Below, piece by piece: positions 49,401 through 61,400 of a stretch of 64,000 bases of DNA. Position 1 is the stretch's first letter; each line of letters starts with the position of its first letter. The notes beneath the pieces are model-generated. The model searched no databases. It was not told the DNA's origin and saw only the letters and a program-made list of their open reading frames with translations. The position numbers were made by a program, and so were the translations under genes. Source of the stretch: Gordionus sp. m RMFG-2023 (Eukaryota > Nematomorpha > Gordioida > Chordodea > Parachordodidae); assembly GCF_954871325.1 (NCBI RefSeq), contig NC_088779.1:11472846-11536845 (forward strand), given 5' to 3'.

Positions 49401-52400
49401 CTATGTTTTAACTATATCTTTTTGTAAATTCATAAAAGAAATATGTGGGCCAGAAAATTCTTCCGAAAGAGCCCTGATAGTGAGCTTTTAATAAAAACAG
49501 CATGCTATAAAAAAAATATTACCCGATGTAGATGGAACCTTATTTTAATTTTAGGCGTGCCTTTCTAATGGTCTTCTAGACGAATGAGATTTTTAAATAT
49601 ACCAATCTAATCTTAACTCACTTTAAAACAAGATGAATGACCTATACAATTCCAACAAAAATAAAATAAAATTAAAGCGGTTGATAAAGGGGTCAAGATA
49701 GATCAAGCGATTTTAGTCATATTTTATTCTTAAAATAGTGGTTAGACCGAAGATACCTTTAAATGCTTCACATAAACATGTAATGGCAAAGGTGGGGTTG
49801 TAAAATATATATGAGCTGCTATTTTATTAATAATGGAGATAAAATGCGTTTAAATTATAAAAAAAAAATTCATATAGTTTTCTTTTTTTTTCTAAGAAAA
49901 TATTCATGTTATATTTCCTTTTCATTTTTCCGCTTTTTTTGCCTAGAATGAAATAATAAAATGAATTTTAAAAAAGGAGGTGGGAAAATATTTCATTTTC
50001 ATATCGTCTTTTATAAATTAATAAAATTGATAATAGATAAAATAACCATTTATAAATTATTAAATATATTGTTTGAATTAACGCATAACATTTAAAATAG
50101 AGAATAAAATAAATATTCTGAGCTTTGAAATATATTTTGCAATATAAAAAAAATCGAGATGCTCCTAAAAAAAAATGGCCATCGAGTTTGGGGTTTTAAA
50201 AAAATAGATGCAGGTTTCCATCTTATACCATCTTGAAAAAAATTAACAAATTTAAATGACCTTTATCTTTTGAATATAATTTGTGTCCCCATTCATTAAA
50301 AGCCTTACGCATATTTAAGCCCGTCATCTGATGTAATCCTAAAATAAAATTATAATAATTAGAGTGGACTAATTAGATCCAGATAATGGGAAGGAGCGAG
50401 GGAATGTAAACACTATTTTGATAGAATGACCTAAAATAAAAATAAATGAGCATGCTCAAATTTACTCTTTTAAAAAATAAATTATATCCTATTTATTATA
50501 CGGTGTATTAAAACAACATTTTTAAGAAAAAATAATGCGACAAATTAATTGAAATTATATTTTAGGCTGTGGCCGTGTCGGATAAACTTTATAGAAAAAC
50601 ATCGAATCAGCCCCTTTTTTAAATATAAAAATAAAAACATGGCCAATAACATTTTTGCAAAATTTTGAAATTATCATTAGGTTTCCTAGCTTCTAAATTT
50701 TAGATACATGTTTTGGAAACAACCCTAGTAATAAAATATAAATATAAAGGTATAATTCAAAAAAGAATTGAGTAAATTTCACAAGCAAATTCAAACCCCC
50801 CTCCCCCTCACTCCCGAATATTGATTATGTCACTGTTTAATTATATAATATAAAAATTATAATTAAATTTTATTGTAAAAAAAATAATATCCTTGAAAAT
50901 GGTTTGATAAAAATTGGGTTCAAAAAATGAATTGAAAAAAATGAGGTTTCAAAATAATTTAGGCGATTTATTTAGGTTGCAATCAATACCTGTCTTAAAA
51001 ATTCCAAAGGTTTTAAAACTTTAAAAAAACATAAAATGATAAAGTTTTGAAAATTTAACAAAATATGTTTTTCCCAATTTATATTTCTAATTGATATTTT
51101 AGAACAGCAAAAATAAATACATTTAAATGCTCAAATTAGACAGATGGAATTGTTAAAATTTTACAATATTTAAAAAAATATGTGGTTTTCGAAATAGGTA
51201 AAAATAAATAAGGTATTAAGATGTGTTAATATTATAATAATATTCAATTATTTTTATATATATTTGAATTTATTTTATTAACATTTTCAAAAAAATAAAA
51301 AGGGTTTTAAAATTTCTATTAAATAAAATCGATAAAAAAAAGATTTTGAAAATATTTTTTCAAAAAAAATTCATCTTTTAATAAAAGTAAACCTAATAAT
51401 AATAGGTAAAAAAAATATAATTATAAAAATAAGATATAATCCCATTACCCTCTGTTTTTTTTTGTTTAAAAATATTTTTTTAGAAATTGATAATTTTTAA
51501 AATTAAATTCGCGAAAGAGAAAACAAAATTCTTCAAATTATGAATTATTTTTTATAAAAATATAAATAAATTATAGTTTTTACCTGTAAAAAAAATTGCA
51601 AATAATTAATAATGAATTAAATAATCGACGGAAAAAAATGTATCAAGTATATGATAAGGATATAAATGATATTCCTAAGGATAGGCTTAAGGATATTTAC
51701 GAAATATTCTCGGTTCTGGACAAAGATAAAGATGGATCCATATCGTTGAAGGAGATCAAAGATTTTCTCGTCACGCTCAAACTTGACAGGGAATCGTTAA
51801 AAAGATCCGATAGTTCGAATATAGCGAGCGCGCCGCGACAAATAGCCTCAGATAGTGGAGTCAAGCAAACTGACTTGGAGGAAGCGCTAAAAACGTCGGA
51901 CCAAATGGGAGTGAATATCGCAGAAGATGAAGGGGGCCTGTTAAGCGACCAGGGCACGAATAAAAAGTCGAGTTTAGGGTCTAGAATATTAAATATGATG
52001 GACACGGATATGAATGGGTCCATCGATTTCGAAGAATTTGCCAGACTGGCCGATATGGAGCTACCTAAAAATCACAATATAAGGGCCTCTTTTAGCCGCA
52101 GAAATACAAGATCCGACGAAAACAGGAGATCAAGAACGGCTGAAGGAATTGGCGCACGGGGAAGTAATTACAACGCCAGTTTTAGTAACTATGATAATAT
52201 GACTGATAAACGGTTAGGTCTTCAACGGAAACATAGGCTTTCTCGTAGCTTAAACGAACAAACGGCTGCAGTCGGACCACCTTCGATCATAATAAAACCT
52301 TCTACGCCAACTAAACGGGTAAACTTCGCCAAAAGTTCCCAATTATATTCGCGTAGCCATAACGACGACACTTTCGTCTCCGAAGAAGTGTTAGTCCCGT

Positions 52401-55400
52401 TAAAGGAATCTAAATCTGGTGACGATTTGACTACTACTCAAAGGATGGAAGAGGATAAAGACGAAGAAGATGAAGATGAAGAAGAGAAAGAATATTTAGA
52501 ACTTCTAGCCACCGTATTCTCGGCCTTCGACGCCGATGGGGATGGTTACATAGATAAAACTGAGATCCAGAGGGTTTTGACGGCGCTTGGCCTAAAGGTA
52601 ACGGAAAAAGGTTTGGTGGATATGATAGCGAAAGCGGACAAGGACGGCAACCAGCGCATAGATTTCGAAGAATTTGTGCGCATGAACAGGGAGAGGGACC
52701 GGTTAAGCAAGGAGGAAAAAGATAAAAATTCGTCGAGCCTTGACTTAGATCCAAACATGATGGGCGGGAAAGGGTCGAGTGAAAATGAAGGTACATCTTT
52801 GTTGAAAAGAGCCAGGAAATTTTTTGATTGCCGCCGATTTTTCCCACTTTCCCCGAATCAGTAATCGGAGTAAAGTTAGGAGACACTCCAAAAATAAATC
52901 TCTTATTTAAGAGACGTGGCAAAAATGGCTTGAGGATATAACGTGAAAAAGGGGGTGTATTACATTATATAAGAACTATGCAAATCCGAAAATTGTACAA
53001 ATAACTATAAAACTAGAAGTATATTTAATCGTTAATTTTAACTCATATTTTTTTTAAAAAAAATATCTAATATGTAAATATACTATATCTAACATTACAG
53101 AATTTCGGTTAATAAATATAATACGTAGTATAATATATCGAATATTGTTTCAATCCTGTGTTATGGTCAAAATCTTGTCATTAGGGAGTAGGATTGGCAA
53201 AAATCGTGTTTTTTAAAAAGAATTTTTTTAAAAATATTTTATATTTTTATTAAAGAATTATGGGCTTAGATTGTAAATTATCGTTTTTTAAAATTTCAAT
53301 TTAATATTATCTTGCAAGTAAAGGACTAATGCTTAAGGGAACAAATCAGGAAATTATTAAAAAATTAAATAATGATATGTTGTAATTTGATATTTTTTTA
53401 AAAGAGCCGATTGTATATATTAGTTATTTTTAAAAAAATTTAACTATCAATTGCTTGCTAAAATAAATTTATTGGAGAATTTTCTGAATCAAATAAAGAT
53501 GCCAAATACAATTTAATTTTTTGAAACTAAAATTAGCAATTGCTATTTCTCAACTAGTTAAAAATTAGCCCAATTAAAACTCTTAATTAGTGTTGTTAAA
53601 AGGCTCGTTTTGAGCCAAATTTTAAAAACGGCTAACTCAATATTTTAGCCCAAAAAATATGTAAGCCTCAAGATTTCGACAATATATGTCTGGACCTATG
53701 TTCCTTCTATGATCAAAATTTTCAGACTTGGGTAATATTTATATAGATGAAGTATTGAGTTAGCCGTTTTTAAAACGAGCCGTTTAACAACACTACTCTT
53801 AATGGTTAGAAGAATTTGAAAAAATTCTTCACCACTTTACATGCTACTAAAAAAAATAAGTAGTCTTTCATCCTTTGTAAACTATATAATTCTTGTGAAC
53901 TTCTTATCCTCTTTTTAAACCCGAAATATCATTCAAATTTAACAACCAATATGGAATAAGAGGGGGGGGGGGGTCGCTATGTATCCAAACATTGACATTT
54001 TATCTATCTTGGTAAAGTTTCAGCAAGATCAGAGCCAATTACTAAAATTATGTTTTCGGATTAAGTTAATAAAATAAATACAATTTAATAGTGGGTAGCC
54101 CAAGGAAATTTGATGAAGGATGTAAATATTCTAAAAATAATAAAACGAATATTTACTGCACCCTCATCATCCATTTCAGCCTATAGAATATTCTCATCGT
54201 TGGAGTTGTTCACTCGAAGCTTAGAAATCGTTTAGAGAAATGACAAGAAAATCAGGTTTTTTGCTTAAGCAATTAAATTCTAATAGATGACTTGAGATTT
54301 TTAATATATGTTTTTTCTTAATTTTACATCTAATTTATTATATTTTTTTATTAGAAAGAAATAAAAAAAATTTTTAAATATGGGTAGATTTTTAACGTTT
54401 TATATTCACTATTGCGATTAGGATCAGCTTCACTATTGCGATTAGGATCAGCAGTTATTTTTCTACTATGTCAAAAATTGAATCTAACAAGTGGTGATTA
54501 CTAGCACAATTTGGTTATTTATTTAAAATTTTGTTTATCTAAGTCCTTATCTCTCATTATTTAATCCACCATTTACATAGCCCATCCCTCTTTCCATCAT
54601 TTTTTTAAAAAATTTAAAATGAATTTGCCAACATAATGGCAACTAAGTTTGTTTTATAAATCGCATCCCAAACCTGATAAAAGTTGAATAATAACCATTT
54701 AATAAAATCAGAGACTTGCAGGCCAGGTTCTAAGCCCCGCCCGAGCCGTATTTTATTTTTTTTATTTACCCGGGCCGGGCCTGAAAACTTTTTTAAAAAA
54801 ATATCCAGGCTGGGTATATTTCAAAACCAAATATTTGAAATCGTCATTATTAGCTGTAAAAATAAAACATAAGTACAAATGGTACCTCTGCAGGTCTCTG
54901 AATAAAATAAAGCGATGACATTATATAATTAAAACATATCACAACTTTTGTTATATGATATAAAATATATCATAATATTACCACATATCACATATAAATG
55001 TAACCTATCTATCACACCCGTATTGTCGCTAAATTTGACCTATTAAGGTTATCATTTTTTTAAAAAAAACTATTATAAAAAATTATTTATTTCGCGTATA
55101 TTTTGACCAATTTAACACCAAATCCATAAATCAACAGATTTTAAAAAAAAATAAATAAAGTTACATATTTATGGATTTTTTTTAATTATCATTTGTGGTT
55201 TATAAATTATTGATATATCATATAATATAATAACTAGTAAAGTTTAAAAAAAACTAGGATAGGAATATTCTATAAACTAATGTTGTGCATAATAAAAGTA
55301 TCGTTTTTGAATAGTAAAAAGATAAATAAAGTCCTTTATAGGTAATTAATTAAATACGTTAAATATAATACTTTTTATTGGACAAGGTTATATTTTATAT

Positions 55401-58400
55401 TTATCTATCTTTAAAAATAAAGTCAAAAGTCCACAATAGGCGGATTAGTCATAAACTTTTTTCAAGAGGGGAGGGGGGAGCATATATTATTTTATTGATG
55501 AGGTTCTCAAATAAAATGTTTTGGTTATTGTTGAAAAAAAGCTTAGTCGTAGGGAGGGGGGGGGGGCTATGAGAACAAGTATAATTTGAGCCCCTTGGTT
55601 AAAACGCTCATATCCTAGACGAAAATTCCGAACTAAATAAGTTAAATTTAGAAAGTCTTGTTTATTTTTAGCCATAATAATTAAACATTGGATAAATTTC
55701 AAATAACTCAAAATTTATCGATGAAAGACATAATTTATAATATTTTTTCAACGGGCATAATGTCAATTTGGCCATATCCTATATGTGCTAGCCTTTAGTT
55801 TTTTTTATATAAATTCAACTGGTCTCTATAATTTTGAGATTTTATTTTAAGTTTAAGAAATTACACATTAGCTTCATATTTTCTTAAGGTATAGGTGAAA
55901 AAAATCCAATATTGAATGTCTCAAGATTGAGTGCCTTTTCCTCAAAGTTGTGCCACATCATACAAGTAAAATATAAAATTTTATTTTTAATTTGTTGTTT
56001 TATTTTTATTTTCAAATTTCTGAATTATATAACAATTTTTAATTTATGTTTATTGATCTTATTAATTAATACAAAGGATATATATATTTTATGTATAATT
56101 TAAATATGTATATAATATATGTTTGAGTTTATAAATATAGGGGAAAGGTATAAGCATGACAAATAAAACTCTACTCTTGGAAATTTGGATAAGACTGTTT
56201 TAAATTGTAGAATTCAGAGATTACCAGTTAAGCTCCTTACCTTCTTCCCGATGATGTAAATCAGTGCTAATCTTTGCGACTCATATGAATTAGCTTAAGG
56301 TTTCAGTAGGGATGCACCGACACCCCTTTTTAGAGACCGATCCGATCCAATATTGATGATATTAATTTGATATCGGTTGATAAACGATCCGATATTATAT
56401 CTGATTTTGTATTCTGCAAACATACTTATCGTTTTAATTTTTAATGCATATATCTAGTGTTGCAAAATCGTTCCATTTGAGTCGATTTTTAATAACCCCA
56501 CTCATTATTTAATCCAGAAAAATATTGTCATCTATGAGCAAAATCTTCAAGGGTTAGGTAATATTTTTTTGGCTAAAATATTGAGTTAGCCGTTTTTAAA
56601 AATCGGCTCAAGAAGCGATTTTGCATCACTTTCTACTCATCTCATGCATTTTTTAATATTAACTACACCATAACATAAGTCATTTAAATATATTATAAAT
56701 GAATCTAAAAATTTTTAATGATAAATCACTTATTTATATAATAACATTAATTTATTTACATGATAGAAATATATTATCAAATTTGAAAAAAAAAATTAAA
56801 TAAAGGCGCCATTTTATCGGATTGGAAAATTTTATTAGATTGGCCGATAACCGATATTTAAAAAGGATAAAATCCCTAGTTCCAGCTATAACTGTGCCAA
56901 AAAGGTAGTTAAAAGAAGTTAAAGTATTTATTTTGTGATTGATCTCTTGCTGTAAAACAGGGTTTACGTTAAGAATTGGATGAAAAATATCAACATAGAA
57001 AATCCCATGAAAATGTTTTCCGATGTCCCAATCGGTAAGTGCAACATCGTCATATTTTATGGTAGAGAAAAAAAGATTGAAGAGTTTCGAAACCCTACTG
57101 ATGTAAGATATTTTTAAAATGAATCTTAGACGTTCTAATGGAACAAGTGACGATCTAATTTTTTTGAACTCGCGAGGCTATAGCCGATCGAATATCTACT
57201 ACATACTCGTAACTCCGGAGATATTCAGCTATCAACCTAATCATGATCTGACATCGACCTTGAAATCTTCATTGATGAATAAAAAATGTCTACCGAGGAG
57301 CGCATTCATAGGCATTTTTTTAAATTTGGGTGGCTCTTGGTAGTTAAAAATCTGACATCAGTGCTCGAAGATAAGTGGTCAAGGTCTCCTTGCATTGCAA
57401 ACCATAAAATATTTTATAGGTAAGATTGAAAGGAAAGTGTGTATTTAAAAGAATCATATCTGGCCAAGATTTGATGAAACTTATTAACCCAGGCCAAGAT
57501 TTGATGAAACTTATTAACCCAGAAATGATAAAGCTTGAGAAAGCGATAATGACCTAGACGAGCCGATTTAATACTCAATATTTTATTTAGAAAAATATTA
57601 TGCAAGCCTGAAGATTTTATTCATAGATGCCTCAAAGGTACGAACATCTATTAGCAAAATCTCAAAGCTTAAGCAATATTTTTCTATCTAAAATATTGAG
57701 TTAACAGTTTTAAAAATCCCCACAAATCGAGCCGTTTAATAACACCACTTTAAATTCTCCTGCGACTGCGACAATGAACAAAAAACTCCTATGAAGGTCA
57801 CCCCCGATTGCATCTCCAATAAAGAAACTCTTCATATCCCCCTTCAGTTTTAGAGGAACCTGTTGATCAGAGGATTAGTGAAAGGCACGAAAACAATTTT
57901 ATATTCAATTTTTTTCGAACGCAGCAAGAATTCCGATATTTATAATAAATGATTATATATTTTTTTTTAAATATTTGCAATAATTTAAAATAGGCATAAT
58001 AATATGATCCCCTTACGGGCTAAATAAAATCTAAAACAAGGGTATTTTTGTATAAAAAAACTAAACAGCAAGAATTCGGATAACGGTAAGGTAAAATTTA
58101 TAAATTATAATTAAAAATAATTATATTAAAATAATACAATAAATAAAATAAATACGAAAACAAGTGTAATTTTTTTAAAAAAACTCATAAAAATAATATC
58201 CTCATTTTTGGCACGTTGATTAATAATGTATAAAATATAAAAATATTCTCTTTGATCGTATTTGGAAGAATATTTATACCCTTTTAAACATGACTATTTT
58301 TTTTTAAAAAAATAAGATAAAAATTTTTGGACATTAATAAAAAAAATATATATATATTTTCTTAATTAAATAAGATTTCTACCTTCAAAAACAGTCAAAA

Positions 58401-61400
58401 AAAAGGTTGTGTTTATTTATTAAAATAATTTTTTCTTTAAAGAAAGGATATCTCTTTCTTAAAGTAGTTTACAAAAAAAAAACTTAAAATTTTATAAAAG
58501 TAATAAAATTTAAAAAAGTTAATGATAAGTGAAAAAAATATGTCAATTAGAGACACTAACGCCTTATTTATAGTAAATGCGTTATCTTCAAGCGTTGCGT
58601 AATTTATCGCAGCGTTTTTATAAAATAAAGCCAGTAAGTAGGCATAAATTTATAAATGTGGAGCATTATGTTGATGCTATGATAAAATTTGAAAAAGGTA
58701 TGTTGCGGATACGCTTATAAAAAAATGTGCGATACGATTATAAAAATAATAGTGAATAATAGTGAATTTTCGATTAAAAGGTGTATGAATTCTGATTATT
58801 CTTACATATTTATAAAATAATTATCTATTTTAGCTTTATCTTAAATTAGTTTTTAAAACTGAATCAGCTGTAATAAGGCAAGGCTTGAAAATAACCGTTT
58901 GCTATAAATCTAGCCTAATTTTAAAATATAAATTTTAATAAATGTTATATGAAATTTTAATTGTCTTTTGTATAAATTTTTTCTATTTTAATTAAAAAAG
59001 TTAATGCTATTCAAAATCCAAAATTAAAGTTAAATGAGACAGTGTCCAAAATATCAAAAAAAAAATTAAATTCACAAAATTTCGAAATTTTAATTAAAAT
59101 AAAAACATGTCAAAAAAATAATTCTAAAAAATTTTTTAAATTTAAAACAGAACGATTATATTAAAATTTGCAAAATTATTTTAAACTTTTCAAATTTTTT
59201 TAAAAAGATTTTGGACATATCCTGATATGATAATCGATAAATTTTATATAAATCCTGGATAATTTTGCCTAAATTTTTGATCCCGATTTATCATTAAAAA
59301 AAAATTGATTTTAAAACCCGGGCTCCACTTTCCGGGTGTATCTAAAATGAATGATTAGTTTTATGATTCGTATTTTAAGACAATTCGAATTTAAAAATAT
59401 TATTAGATCGAATTATACTAATTTATTTGTATGTTCCTTGTGAAACTTTTTATTTTTTAAAAAAAACTTTATTTCCATATCTATTAATCCCTTTTTTCAT
59501 TTTTAAAATAGATTAATTTTCAAAATCTAAAAATGGTTTTCTTATTCGTGCGAATATAGGAATTATGCGATTAGTTTTAGCTGGGGCTCTCGGCGGGTAT
59601 CATTAAAAGGTTTTTTTTAAATTTTCCTTTTCTTTATTTACCAATATTATTACTTGTATAAAGCGAAATCGGATCCGGAATAAAAGACGTGACTCCGACA
59701 TTGAAGTGCGGGTGAGTTATCTAGTTTTTCGGAGTCTCCGAATTTCAATCTTTTAGCTTTATCCTCAAAACCGTCGTTTACACTAATTTCCTCCTTGAAA
59801 ATCTTCCTCTTAGTCATCATTATGCTGGTAGCGACTTCGTGTTTTTCTGATAAGGTGTTCCCTGTAACCCTGAGAGGCGATCTCATCTTGATTGAGGAAG
59901 TTAGATTTTCCGTTGTCCTCTGATGGGAATTTTCATTTTAGAAACATATAAGAAAAAAAATTATGATTTTTATATGAAAAATTATAACAAATAGGGTTAT
60001 GTAGGGAAAAAATCCCGTTTATCTAGGAAAAAAATACTTCCAAAATAAATTTGTAATTGTGTGTTCTGCCTAAGGAATATGAACTCCCTAGCTTTAAGCA
60101 TTTGTATTTTTATTTTATGAGCTAGATTATTTTTTAAATCGAACGTGATAGGTACAAATTCCCCGTTGGGCGATGCAAATGGGAAGAAAATAAAGTTGCC
60201 AAGCTTTTTTTTATTAATCTGTTTAATAGTGTGCAAAAAATATTTTTAAAAAAAGTTTCTTCCTCCTTATGTCAAATCTTAAAAATTTTTTTAATGAATT
60301 TTATTTTAAAAAATAAAACAATGCCATTAAAATGTTTTTTTTATTAAATAAACGAAATATTAATATAAAATTAGTTAAAATATACCATCGAATTTTTGGT
60401 CCGCCCGGCTCGCCCCATCTCTTGATAATAACATTCGATATTTTTGGGGGCAGAGTAATGAATGATATTCTTAATTCCAGCTTTGTCTATCCCCATGCCG
60501 AAGGCTATAGTCGCGATTACAACATTTATAGAACCATTTAGAAACTCGAGCTGAGTTATTTTACGCCTTTTAGGAGTCAGGCCCGCGTGGTATAGCGCTA
60601 TATTATCTGTCATTCTTTTATCTTGGATGTTTTTTTAAAAAATATATATCTTACACATATATTCTATTATGTCTTGATTCATAACTATCAAAAAAATTAA
60701 ACAAATTACTCCTCTAGTATAAATGAAATTCATTTAAAAAATTTTTTTAATAAAAAAACATCTGAAACTATGAATGTTTAAAACAAGGTGTAAAGAAACA
60801 TGAATGTGCTGAATATTCAAAATAACATTAAACTAATAAAGTTAATGATTAGAGAATAATGATTTTAGTGTGATTAAATAACACACTGTTATACATTTTT
60901 TTAGTAACAATTTTATTCGCATTCTTAACCCTTTTGTTTTATACTTCCTTTTCCAACATTCTTTATTATTTATAATGATACTATGAATTACTAGTATATT
61001 TAGTACGATTTTTTGGAATAAGCATATGAGTATTGAAAGGTTTAATAACAAATATTTTTTTAAAAAATTTTGATTCATATCACGATTCATTCAAGTAATT
61101 TTTTAAAAAATTCATGTCTCTAAAAGAAGAAATAATTAGTAAAACCCGATGCCTTTTTTAAATAAATTTATTATGAAATTTAAATTACTCTTTGATTTTT
61201 CGAACGATTATGAGAATTTTGCAATAAAATGTTTGAAAAAAAAATTTGTGTTATACTAAAAAAAATATTTAAGTGTTTTTTTTAAAAATAACTAAATTAT
61301 TCGATTCAAAATTAACGAATCGAATACGAATTGAATACTAATAATTCGTTATTCTATTTGATTAAGTACGAACAAAATACAGCATAATAAAACTTAATGT

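Larger units (their letters stand above)
52865..56304. other. WRN giant intron, middle part, repeats
   Basis: It contains two MITEs listed separately (53588-53795, 54709-54900), G runs near 53963-53974 and 55555-55567, and otherwise AT-rich DNA. No coding region recognised. Confidence 0.45.

Noticed and set aside
52434-52922. Minus-strand 162-codon frame overlapping the EF-hand gene
   Set aside because: Shadow of the plus-strand EF-hand gene, whose four calcium loops establish the coding strand.
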